From IMG/VR virus record IMGVR_UViG_3300009008_000092, positions 1 to 40,082 of that record: a stretch of DNA of 40,082 bases; one strand, given 5' to 3'. Below the pieces are notes generated by a model. That model worked only from the letters and a program-made list of their open reading frames with translations, did no database searches and had not been told where the DNA came from. Source of the DNA: a virus. Positions 17,168 to 24,331 of this stretch are shown here, in pieces. A program made the position numbers and the translations under genes. The stretch's first letter is position 1. Each line of letters starts with the position of its first letter.

Positions 17168-18144
17168 GTATGATTATAGCAGAATCAAAATTAAAGCAGC
17201 TTGTTTATGAAGAAGTAATGCTTCGCGTTATTGATGACTTGGTTGATGAAGAGTTGTTTAAGTTTTGTCTCGAAAACAAACTTCTCAAAGAAGATTTAAA
17301 TGATGATGTTTCAGACGAAGAATATCTGACCCAGTGGAAAAAAGATGACAGTTTTCGCCAAAAAGTAAAAAACGCTTTGGCAGGCTTCTCCCTGATGCCA
17401 ACAAGACAAAGAATAGCCGCAATTGTGGCAATGGGTGTCCTCGGCGCCGCCGGAGTACAGTTCGCGGGCGACTGGGCCGAACGCTCACAGGCAAGCGCTA
17501 TCGCCAAAGAATTTCGATTGAAAGCGAAAGAAGCAAAGGCAGAGTACACTGTTGATTGGAAAGAGCTGTCAAATTTTAGAGATGCCGCAATCGCCAGTGC
17601 CGAGGCTTCTCCTATTAAAATAACTGATGCTGCTGGGATCGATGCAGCTAAAGAGAAGTTCACAAAGCAGATGGGAGTAGAAGAGGCTCCAATTATTGCA
17701 GACGGCGCCGTAGGAATCCAGACCGGCACGCAAACGTTTCTCTATACACCGGCTGATCAAATTCCTGATAATGAAGTTTTACCCTTTGTAGCGATGTCAA
17801 AAGCTGATTGGGAAAAGGTTGTGCGCACATGGCTGCAAGATGAAGGCGGACAGGACAGACTAAAAGCTTGGACTGGGGCCGGTGACGCCAAGGCTACGTC
17901 TGCATTTTGGGAGTATTCTGAAGCCGGCGGATACGCGCTCGATATCGACCCCGAGACGGGAGAACGAGGCATGTGGCTCCCCCCAGAGTGGTCCGTTGCG
18001 TATGACGTCTTGCAGAAGAATGTCTCAAGGGCCGGCTTGAAGAAGGCACCGGCGAATCCTCTTACTATACCAATGGACCAGGGCGATCAATGGTTAGAAG
18101 AAATAATGAAAAAAAGCTTGCATGAAATTTTAAATGTGTTATAA
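17164..18144 (+). CDS. Leader-tagged protein with one membrane segment, function unknown
   Basis: 326 residues, translationally coupled to primase through ATGA. A second ATG at 17170 is also possible. The N-terminus (ESKLKQLVYEEVMLRVIDDL) resembles the class A leader found on many small proteins here, with V-Y-E as a possible cleavage site. A hydrophobic stretch, IAAIVAMGVLGAAGVQFAGD (near residues 80-99), is a probable membrane helix or hydrophobic core segment. The rest is Ala-, Glu- and Trp-containing soluble sequence, and the end (EEIMKKSLHEILNVL) is another amphipathic helix. I do not recognise a family. The leader suggests a virion-packaged protein, perhaps one that enters the host membrane on injection; that is inference. 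Confidence 0.65.
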   Translation: MSMIIAESKLKQLVYEEVMLRVIDDLVDEELFKFCLENKLLKEDLNDDVSDEEYLTQWKKDDSFRQKVKNALAGFSLMPTRQRIAAIVAMGVLGAAGVQFAGDWAERSQASAIAKEFRLKAKEAKAEYTVDWKELSNFRDAAIASAEASPIKITDAAGIDAAKEKFTKQMGVEEAPIIADGAVGIQTGTQTFLYTPADQIPDNEVLPFVAMSKADWEKVVRTWLQDEGGQDRLKAWTGAGDAKATSAFWEYSEAGGYALDIDPETGERGMWLPPEWSVAYDVLQKNVSRAGLKKAPANPLTIPMDQGDQWLEEIMKKSLHEILNVL

Positions 18145-18145
18145 T
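18118..18145 (+). promoter_or_regulatory. Possible sigma70-like promoter before the small membrane peptide
   Basis: A perfect TATAAT (18140-18145) lies at the very end of the preceding gene. A poor -35 (TTGCAT, 18118-18123) lies 16 bp upstream. It would serve the peptide at 18172 and the recombination gene at 18286. Only the -10 box is convincing. Confidence 0.35.
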
Positions 18146-18171
18146 GTGTTATAGCTTGGGAGGGCTTTGTT

Positions 18172-18270
18172 ATGATTAGTATTATCAACTTTGTTTGTAA
18201 GACAGCAATCGAGGCAACAATTTTGTTTGTTTCTTTTTATGGAGCACTTTTCTTGCTTGAAGCAATTTAA
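18172..18270 (+). CDS. 32-residue single-pass membrane peptide
   Basis: A short frame from ATG 18172 to TAA 18268-18270 encodes a peptide beginning MISIINFVCKTAIEATILFV and ending GALFLLEAI. Most of it is hydrophobic and would span the membrane once. GGGAGGG lies nine bases upstream of the ATG, a good ribosome site. The frame fills the 141-bp gap between two larger genes, which otherwise would be unusual in this compact region. The next gene starts 15 bp later. Function unknown: small phage membrane peptides can be lysis, superinfection-exclusion or host-inhibitor proteins. Confidence 0.6.
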   Translation: MISIINFVCKTAIEATILFVSFYGALFLLEAI

Positions 18271-18285
18271 ACAAACGGAGGATGT

Positions 18286-21200
18286 GTGAAATTTGCACAT
18301 ATAAGTGATACTCATATTAAGAATCTAAAGTATCACTATGAATACCGGATTGTTTTCGACCAATTATATGATGAGTTACGAAAACAAGAGGTAGACTATA
18401 TTATTCATTGCGGAGATATCGCACACACAAAGACTCAGATTTCCCCTGAGTTTGTTGAGATGTGTTCTGATTTCTTTCGTAATCTGGCGGCCATTGCGCC
18501 GACATATATTATTCTAGGTAACCATGATGGCAACCTTAAGAACAGCAGTCGACAGGATGCGCTTACGCCTATTGTAGAAGCGCTCGATCTGCAAGATCTA
18601 CATTTACTGAAAGATTCCGGTGAAACTCATATTGATGATAAGTTTTGCCTTAATGTGCTTTCAGTTTTTGATAGAGCCAATTGGATTAAACCAACGGACG
18701 ACAGCAAAATTAACATTGCGTTGTACCACGGCTCTATCTCCAACTGTAAGACTGACACCAACTGGACAATGGCCCACGGGGAAGACAACATTGACATCTT
18801 TGGTGATTTTGATTTCTCTATGCTTGGTGATATTCACAGGCGCCAATTCTTAGATGAAACCGGCCGCGTTTGGTATGCTGGCTCTACGATTCAGCAAAAT
18901 CATGGCGAAACAAACGACAAGGGTATATTAATATGGGAGATCGAGGATAAAGATAATTGGGATATTGAACCAATCGTTTTTAAGAATCCTCGACCATTTA
19001 TAACCATAGTCTTGACACGAAAAGGCAGGATGCCCAAGGGCACGAAGGTACCTGAATCTGCCCGGCTTCGGTTAGTAAGCAACAACAATTTGCCTCTAAA
19101 CGTAATGAAGCGCGCAGTTGACATTGCAAAACACAGGTTTAAACCTGAGAGTATTTCGTTCTTAAATCGCGCATCAGGCGAACGCGGAAATGTAGAAGAA
19201 CTTACTAATTCCATTGAAGACGAAAATCTCCGCGACATTAATGTTCAAGAGCAGTTAATTAAGAAATATTTGACTGATTATGAAACCAGCGACGATATGC
19301 TGGAAAGAGTCTATGAACTAAACAGAAAATATAATAAGATTATTGAAGAGACTGAAGAGATATCAAGAAATATCAATTGGAAGTTGTCGAATTTTGAGTT
19401 TGATAACCTATTCAATTATGATGAAGGAAACAGTGTCAATTTTGAGCAACTAGGCGGAATTGTTGGGATTTTTGGTAAAAACTTCACCGGCAAGAGTAGC
19501 ATTGTTGATGCTGTGCTTTGGACTCTTTTCAATACAACTTCGAAAAATGAACGCAAAAATCTTAATGTTATCAATCAAAACAAAGATTCTTGTCGCGGCA
19601 AGCTGACAATTGCCGTGGGCAGCAAAACATATACCATTGAAAGAACTGCACAGAAGTATGTCAAGAGACTCAAGGGCGAAGAAACGCTGGAAGCCAAGAC
19701 TGATCTAAATTTTGAAGTTTATGACATATCCACGGATATAATCACGTCCCTTAATGGTTTAACGAGAAACCATACTGATGCGAACATCAGGAAACACTTT
19801 GGTACACTTGAAGACTTTTCGGTGTCATCCCTGGCCTCGCAGCACGGCGCCTTATCCTTCATCGATGAAGGCTCAACAAGACGTAAAGAGATCATCGCTA
19901 AGTTTTTAGATCTAGAAGTTTTTGATAAAAAGTTTAAGTTATCGAAAGAAGATTCTGTTGAAACAAAGGTTATTCTTAAAAAGCTTGAAGGACGCCCTTA
20001 CGACGAAGAGATTGTAGACATAATAAAGAAATTACAGGATTCAAGAAGCGCCGTTGATAACGCCGAAACACTGCACGTTTCTCTTAATAAATTACTCGAA
20101 AAATCAGAAGAATCTATGTCCGACATAATTAAATCAATTTCTGAAATTCCCACTGAGGCAATTGACATTTTTGATGTTAGGCGCGAGTTACAACAAAGCC
20201 AAAAACAGATCAATGTTTTATCTAATAAGGTTATAGAAGAGGCCAATTTATTAAAAAACGAGAAAGACAGACTAATAAAGATTAACAAGCTTCTAGGGCA
20301 GTTAGACTATGATTCACTTCTTACTCAGCAGAAAGAAATCCGCGAAGCCGAGGCTGAATTAGCTAGCCTAACTGTGGTTTTTGATAATGCCATGGCAAAG
20401 GAAAAGTTATTAGACGACATTCCTTGCGGCACACAATTTCAAACATGTAAATTTATTAAAGATGCACATGTCGCAGTCTCAACGTTGCCAGAAATAAAGA
20501 CTCAAATTCATGAATTTAAAGGCAAGCTATCCCACCTTTCTCCCGCTATTGTCAGAGACCATATTGAAAAGTATACAAAATTAAATGACAAGAAACAGGG
20601 AACAGAGGTATATATTAGAGATCTCAAGCTTTCTATTGAAAGAAACAATGGTGCCTTGGATAGACTTAACAATTCTGTATTTGAATTAAGAAATAAAGAA
20701 TTAATTTACGAAGGCAACAAAGAAACAATCGAGAATCTTGAGAAGTTATTAAAGGAAAAAACTGAATATGAAAATGGCATTGCCAAGTATAAAAGACAAA
20801 TTGAAGATAATAGAGAACAAACGCTTGATCTTTATAAACATGTTGGATCTTACGAACAACAACTTAAAGACATCAAAGAACAGCAAGCAGAATACATTGA
20901 ATTAAGAAAAGAATTCGCAGCCTACGACTTGTTTACGCGCTGCATGCACTCAAATGGTATTGCTTACGATATTATTAAGAAGAAGATTCCAGTCATTAAT
21001 GGCGAGATCGCAAAAGTTCTGGCCAATATTGTTGATTTTGAAGTTTTCTTTGAAACATCTGGTAATAAGTTTGATATTTTTATTAAACACCCACAGTACG
21101 ACGAGCGCCCAATTGAGATGGCTTCCGGAGCAGAAAAAACAATGAGCGCCATGGCAATTCGCTTGGCACTTTTGAGTGTTTCATCGCTACCTAAGTCTGA

Positions 21201-21393
21201 CTTATTTATCCTTGACGAGCCCGGTACCGCATTAGACGAAGAAAATATGGAGGGTTTTATTAGGATCTTGGAACTAATTAAAGTGTATTTTAAGAACGTT
21301 TTGCTGATCTCGCACCTTGATTCACTCAAAGACTGTGTTGACATGCAAATTGTAATTGAGAAAAAAGCAGGATACGCGAGAGTAAATCAATAG
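18286..21393 (+). CDS. Single-chain SbcD+SbcC-like (gp47+gp46-like) recombination nuclease/ATPase
   Basis: 1035 residues from GTG 18286, preceded by GGAGG. Residues 1-230 are an Mre11/SbcD-type metallophosphoesterase: D8 and H10 in ISDTH, D44 in CGDIAH, GNHD at 78-81, H147 in YHG and GDIHRRQ at 180-186. From about 365 the chain continues as a Rad50/SbcC-type ATPase: Walker A GKNFTGKS at 396-403, coiled coils at about 550-910, the signature ASGAEKTMS at 946, and Walker B ILDEPG with D977/E978. In E. coli (SbcC/SbcD) and T4 (gp46/gp47) these are two proteins. The hook position has C714 and C721 (C-x6-C) instead of the usual CxxC. The coiled coil is short for the family. Expected role: end resection for recombination-dependent replication. 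Confidence 0.9.
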   Translation: MKFAHISDTHIKNLKYHYEYRIVFDQLYDELRKQEVDYIIHCGDIAHTKTQISPEFVEMCSDFFRNLAAIAPTYIILGNHDGNLKNSSRQDALTPIVEALDLQDLHLLKDSGETHIDDKFCLNVLSVFDRANWIKPTDDSKINIALYHGSISNCKTDTNWTMAHGEDNIDIFGDFDFSMLGDIHRRQFLDETGRVWYAGSTIQQNHGETNDKGILIWEIEDKDNWDIEPIVFKNPRPFITIVLTRKGRMPKGTKVPESARLRLVSNNNLPLNVMKRAVDIAKHRFKPESISFLNRASGERGNVEELTNSIEDENLRDINVQEQLIKKYLTDYETSDDMLERVYELNRKYNKIIEETEEISRNINWKLSNFEFDNLFNYDEGNSVNFEQLGGIVGIFGKNFTGKSSIVDAVLWTLFNTTSKNERKNLNVINQNKDSCRGKLTIAVGSKTYTIERTAQKYVKRLKGEETLEAKTDLNFEVYDISTDIITSLNGLTRNHTDANIRKHFGTLEDFSVSSLASQHGALSFIDEGSTRRKEIIAKFLDLEVFDKKFKLSKEDSVETKVILKKLEGRPYDEEIVDIIKKLQDSRSAVDNAETLHVSLNKLLEKSEESMSDIIKSISEIPTEAIDIFDVRRELQQSQKQINVLSNKVIEEANLLKNEKDRLIKINKLLGQLDYDSLLTQQKEIREAEAELASLTVVFDNAMAKEKLLDDIPCGTQFQTCKFIKDAHVAVSTLPEIKTQIHEFKGKLSHLSPAIVRDHIEKYTKLNDKKQGTEVYIRDLKLSIERNNGALDRLNNSVFELRNKELIYEGNKETIENLEKLLKEKTEYENGIAKYKRQIEDNREQTLDLYKHVGSYEQQLKDIKEQQAEYIELRKEFAAYDLFTRCMHSNGIAYDIIKKKIPVINGEIAKVLANIVDFEVFFETSGNKFDIFIKHPQYDERPIEMASGAEKTMSAMAIRLALLSVSSLPKSDLFILDEPGTALDEENMEGFIRILELIKVYFKNVLLISHLDSLKDCVDMQIVIEKKAGYARVNQ

Positions 21394-21404
21394 GAGATTA
21401 CAAA

Positions 21405-21809
21405 GTGAAAGTAACCAAGAGGCAGCTTAAGCAGATCATCAAAGAAGAGGCTGAAGAGGTTTTAAGCGAAGCCTATAGCGAGGAAAGATATGATCGTGGT
21501 AATTTAAGTAACCCCCTCGAAAACCCCGGGGTGTATTATTCACAATTGAAGGCAGACAGTGAAGATCCTAGCTCATATTATGGTGGTGAAGACAACCGAC
21601 CAGAAGGCGCCAAAGCTGTAAATCAGATTGCTCAGCTTATGCACAAGCTTAGCTGGGAGACCGGTCAAGCTAAGAAATTACCCCAATTAATAGATGATAC
21701 TAATAATCTAATACAGCAGGCAAAATCCATGGAAGGGCGCCCAAGGGAAGAAGCCGACGTCGCAGAACAGGTACTGGCCCAGTTTTTAAAAGATATGCCC
21801 CAATTTTAA
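21405..21809 (+). CDS. Small leader-tagged (class A) protein, function unknown
   Basis: 134 residues from GTG 21405, with TAGGAG upstream. It begins MKVTKRQLKQIIKEEAEEVL, the class A leader, with I-K-E at 12-14 and L-S-E at 20-22 as possible prohead-protease sites. The body is acidic; the second half (residues 65-130) is predicted helical. No enzyme motif is visible. It is the first full class A gene upstream of the tubulin-like gene and is 13 bp from it. If the leader is a capsid-targeting sequence, the mature product would be about 112-120 residues. Confidence 0.7.
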   Translation: MKVTKRQLKQIIKEEAEEVLSEAYSEERYDRGNLSNPLENPGVYYSQLKADSEDPSSYYGGEDNRPEGAKAVNQIAQLMHKLSWETGQAKKLPQLIDDTNNLIQQAKSMEGRPREEADVAEQVLAQFLKDMPQF

Positions 21810-21822
21810 CAAGGAATAAACA

Positions 21823-22965
21823 ATGTCAGACGAAAAAGAAGATAAAAACGAATTTGATTTTCTGCCTCCCGCAGAACCACCTCCCGCGTTCGCGCAGGAA
21901 AAAGACAGCTACCACGAATCAGTAGACGCTGAAGACTTCGGCATGGTAGAGGATTTCGGATTACAGATGGAATACTCTGATGAAGACTTACTCCCAGAAA
22001 ACACTGCGCCTTCTTCGATCAACGTGGGGTTTGTTGGTGTTGGGGGCGGAGGTAATAAAATGGCCAACGCTTTTATTGAGCTTGGTTTCAATAAAACACT
22101 GCTTGTTAACTCAACAGGCAAAGACATTCCAAAGAATGTAGAAGAGGATCACGTTGTCCTCATTCCCGATTCAGACGGGATTGGAAAAAACGTAGACTAC
22201 GGAAAAGAGGTTTTAAGTCAAAATGGTGCGATTGTTGAAGATGCCCTGCGTATCAAACTCGGTAAAGTTGATTGGCTATTCGTCCTTGCTGGCGGTGGTG
22301 GCGGTACCGGTAGTAGTGTTACCGCTCTGCACCCTGTCTTTGAGCGTTACATGCGCTCTGTGCAGTCGAGTGGCAAGGTCGTTTACATAGTCTCATGGCC
22401 GACAGCACAAGAAAACCTTAACCCCACAATCGCTCGTAATGCGTTGACGCTGGCAAATGATGTCACTCCGCATCCACATATCATTCTTGATAACGAGCGC
22501 TCTACACGCTTACTTCGAGGCAGAATCGGCATGCTTGGCATGTACCCTGTCGCCAACACACAATTTGCTAAGTCATTAGCTCAAGTTTTAAAACTCTCCA
22601 CTGAGGATTCACCGATCCAATCTTTCGATAGCAAGGATTTGGAAACATGCTTGGGCAATGACGGTCGTGCCTTCATGGGCTCAACCATGATAAAAGATCC
22701 AAATACTGGAAAGCTTGGATCGGTGATCCTTCACAACTGCATGAATCGTTCTGCATGTCCTCCACCCAAGGGTAAGGCCGCTGCAGGTTCGTTAGTGTTG
22801 GTTGTGTCAGAAGAGATGGTGGCTGATCCAAAGGTCAGTAAAAACATTGAGTCGGCAATCGCTTATGTCGGCGGTCGATGCGAGACACTGTTCTCTGGCG
22901 TTTACGTCAGAAAGAATGTGCCCGGTCTGATTGCGATACTAAGTATGAATGGATTAGCAACATGA
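21823..22965 (+). CDS. FtsZ/tubulin-like GTPase
   Basis: 380 residues. Residues 1-64 are an acidic, Pro-containing extension absent from FtsZ. The GTPase domain then begins INVGFVGVGGGGNKMANAF (67-84). The tubulin signature G-box is GGGGGTGSS at 157-165. The segment SFDSKDLETCLGNDGRAFMG (267-286) matches the FtsZ T7-loop region (N-x-D-F-x-D...MG) with both catalytic acids, D269 and D272, so it should polymerise and hydrolyse GTP. Known phage tubulins (PhuZ, c-st TubZ) position DNA or capsids; this one looks nearer FtsZ in the T7 loop. It might build a cytoskeletal track or interfere with host division. The last 24 bases encode SMNGLAT and are the apparent source of the intergenic repeats downstream. 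Confidence 0.85.
   Translation: MSDEKEDKNEFDFLPPAEPPPAFAQEKDSYHESVDAEDFGMVEDFGLQMEYSDEDLLPENTAPSSINVGFVGVGGGGNKMANAFIELGFNKTLLVNSTGKDIPKNVEEDHVVLIPDSDGIGKNVDYGKEVLSQNGAIVEDALRIKLGKVDWLFVLAGGGGGTGSSVTALHPVFERYMRSVQSSGKVVYIVSWPTAQENLNPTIARNALTLANDVTPHPHIILDNERSTRLLRGRIGMLGMYPVANTQFAKSLAQVLKLSTEDSPIQSFDSKDLETCLGNDGRAFMGSTMIKDPNTGKLGSVILHNCMNRSACPPPKGKAAAGSLVLVVSEEMVADPKVSKNIESAIAYVGGRCETLFSGVYVRKNVPGLIAILSMNGLAT
22936..22963 (+). repeat. 28-bp repeat, copy 1 (inside the tubulin-like gene's 3' end)
   Basis: Consensus: ATACTAAGYATGAATGG followed by ATTAGCAACAT. Here it is coding sequence (I-L-S-M-N-G-L-A-T then TGA) and overlaps the next start codon. Copies 2-6 lie between genes at 23193, 23621, 23943, 24289 and 24804. 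Confidence 0.85.
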
Positions 22966-23195
22966 AGATTACAAAACAACAACTTAAACAGATTATCAAA
23001 GAAGAATTAACCGAGGTAGGTCAATATGGATTAGGTGTGCCGGGAGGTTCCACAAGATCCGTAGCAGATCCACACACCGCCGCAATAGAAGCTCTTGCAG
23101 ATTATATACGCAACAGATACGGAGAAGATCAAAAGCTTTTAGAACTTTTACAAACTGCTGAAGAAGCGGTTATTGACTTTGAGAACGAACTATAA
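22962..23195 (+). CDS. Small leader-tagged (class A) protein, function unknown
   Basis: 77 residues from ATG 22962, overlapping the tubulin-like stop (ATGA). A longer in-frame frame opens at 22878 inside the tubulin-like gene, but the leader MKITKQQLKQIIKEELTEVG fixes this start. I-K-E at 12-14 is a possible cleavage site. The mature part has a short Gly-rich segment (YGLGVPGGSTRS) and an acidic helix (LLELLQTAEEAVIDFENEL). The first 45 bases differ by a single base from those of the gene at 23661, so the leader is conserved at DNA level. Function unknown. Confidence 0.72.
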   Translation: MKITKQQLKQIIKEELTEVGQYGLGVPGGSTRSVADPHTAAIEALADYIRNRYGEDQKLLELLQTAEEAVIDFENEL

Positions 23196-23216
23196 GCATG
23201 AATGGATTAGCAACAT
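23193..23216 (+). repeat. 28-bp repeat, copy 2 (intergenic, partial 5' end)
   Basis: TAAGCATGAATGG followed by ATTAGCAACAT. The first bases of the repeat have diverged, but it supplies the TAA stop of the preceding gene. It contains the mini-frame ATG...TAA (23198-23218) for MNGLAT. Confidence 0.85.
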
Positions 23217-23231
23217 AAAAGGAATAATATA

Positions 23232-23627
23232 ATGGCTATAAGAAAAAACAAGAAGTTCATCGATCCTCGCTACTTTATGGACGAGAAGACAGAGATTGTC
23301 AAGGAAGAGCTTAGAGACTATTACGATGGAGAATCGCACTCTCAATCAGAGCGTGATGCTACGCAGCCTCGCCGTCCCGAAGAGCTTGACTCTATTAAGA
23401 GCCCAGAGCGCGCTGACGATCAACAATCATATGAAATGGCCATGGGTGCTTCCCGCGACACAATTATGAGTGTATTTGGAGAAGAGGGCGAACTGGTCTG
23501 GAACCTTATCGAGACCGCACTTCATGCGCAGCCCGGTAGTTTTGAAACTGTGATGCCACTACACCAAGAGATTGAAGATTTGGCACGGATCGATAGCGAA
23601 GTCAGAAGTGATATGAAAGAATACTAA
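23232..23627 (+). CDS. Small leader-tagged (class B) protein, function unknown
   Basis: 131 residues, with AAAAGGAATAATATA upstream of ATG 23232. It begins MAIRKNKKFIDPRYFMDEKT, the class B leader also seen at 24332 (RKNKKRIDPRYFLHETT), followed by V-K-E at 23-25. The middle is charged and probably disordered (SQSERDATQPRRPEE). The C-terminal half is helical (GASRDTIMSVFGEEGELVWN). The leader and the upstream bases are shared with 24332 almost base for base. Its stop codon is inside the next copy of the 28-bp repeat. No known domain. Confidence 0.7.
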   Translation: MAIRKNKKFIDPRYFMDEKTEIVKEELRDYYDGESHSQSERDATQPRRPEELDSIKSPERADDQQSYEMAMGASRDTIMSVFGEEGELVWNLIETALHAQPGSFETVMPLHQEIEDLARIDSEVRSDMKEY

Positions 23628-23648
23628 GCATGAATGGATTAGCAACAT
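23621..23648 (+). repeat. 28-bp repeat, copy 3 (intergenic)
   Basis: A full copy: ATACTAAGCATGAATGG then ATTAGCAACAT. It supplies the stop codon of the upstream gene and encodes MNGLAT from 23630, ending in TAG at 23648-23650. It is followed by AGGAG for the gene at 23661. Confidence 0.9.
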
Positions 23649-23660
23649 AGGAGTTCCAAA

Positions 23661-23936
23661 ATGAAAATTACAAAACAACAACTTAAACAGATTATCAAAG
23701 AAGAAATCGAAAAAGTTATAGAAAACGTGCCCAACCCAGAGCTTCGCGACCGTGCTCAAACTGGACATTCAGATTCTCATGCATCAGATTCGGAAAAGTG
23801 TCGCAGAATTCAAGCGGAATATAACAAACACAAAGAAGAAAATCCTACGAGCTATGGCTATGAAGGCGATATGTTTGAAAATTGGGTCGAAAGAATGAAG
23901 AGAGAACATCCCGGCTGCTTGCCAGAGGATGCATAA
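23661..23936 (+). CDS. Small leader-tagged (class A) protein, function unknown
   Basis: 91 residues, AGGAG nine bases upstream. It begins MKITKQQLKQIIKEEIEKVI, identical in the first 15 residues to the gene at 22962. I-K-E at 12-14 is a possible cleavage site. The body is hydrophilic and His/Glu-rich (DRAQTGHSDSHASDSEKCRR), with a C-terminal part (YGYEGDMFENWVERMKREHP) that looks like a small folded helical unit. No family recognised. It is followed by a full 28-bp repeat and the class C gene at 23969. Confidence 0.7.
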   Translation: MKITKQQLKQIIKEEIEKVIENVPNPELRDRAQTGHSDSHASDSEKCRRIQAEYNKHKEENPTSYGYEGDMFENWVERMKREHPGCLPEDA

Positions 23937-23942
23937 GAAAGT

Positions 23943-23970
23943 ATACTAAGCATGAATGGATTAGCAACAT
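23943..23970 (+). repeat. 28-bp repeat, copy 4 (intergenic)
   Basis: A full copy, starting six bases after the upstream stop codon. It encodes MNGLAT from 23952, and its TGA overlaps the ATG of the next gene (ATGA at 23969-23972), exactly as at the end of the tubulin-like gene. Confidence 0.9.
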
Positions 23971-24295
23971 GAAACAACTATTTGAAAATTGGCGAAAGCA
24001 TATAAACGAATACGAAGATGAATTCCGAGAGCATGAATATATTCACGGCGATCTCGCGAAATTAGTGGGAGGTTTCGGAATACAAGAATTTGAAAAGGTA
24101 TTTCTGGGTCACGATGACGACAAAAAAAGAGCCAATATACAATTAACTGGGGATGTACTTTCTTACAACAGTCCAGATGGCAAATATATTGAATTGCCAG
24201 CAGGCAATGACGATGATGCATTTCTTGCTGCAATTAATCGGTGGGATGATTACCTCCGCGCCAAAGTAGACAAAACAATTAGAGACAAATACTAA
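23969..24295 (+). CDS. Small leader-tagged (class C) protein, function unknown
   Basis: 108 residues from ATG 23969. A longer frame from 23882 overlaps the preceding gene and reads through the repeat, so it is rejected. It begins MKQLFENWRKHINEYEDEF. The W-R-x-H-I-x-E pattern is like MESWRGFLSEE at 35383 and recalls the N-terminus of T4 internal proteins (M-K-T-Y-Q-E-F-I-x-E). I-N-E at 12-14 is a good gp21-type site. The body has a beta-like stretch (ANIQLTGDVLSYNSPDGKYI) and an acidic C-terminal helix. Function unknown. Confidence 0.7.
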   Translation: MKQLFENWRKHINEYEDEFREHEYIHGDLAKLVGGFGIQEFEKVFLGHDDDKKRANIQLTGDVLSYNSPDGKYIELPAGNDDDAFLAAINRWDDYLRAKVDKTIRDKY

Positions 24296-24316
24296 GAGTG
24301 AATGGATTAGCAACTT
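24289..24316 (+). repeat. 28-bp repeat, copy 5 (intergenic)
   Basis: ATACTAAGAGTGAATGG then ATTAGCAACTT, with three differences from the consensus. The mini-frame starts with GTG (24298) instead of ATG and still reads V/M-N-G-L-A-T-stop. It supplies the TAA of the upstream gene. Confidence 0.85.
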
Positions 24317-24331
24317 AAAAGGAATAATATA

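Noticed and set aside
17205-17729. 174-codon minus-strand open frame
   Set aside because: It is antisense to the membrane-segment protein at 17164. The Ser/Ala/Phe-rich translation looks like the shadow of Glu/Ala/Lys codons, and no minus-strand gene is otherwise present.
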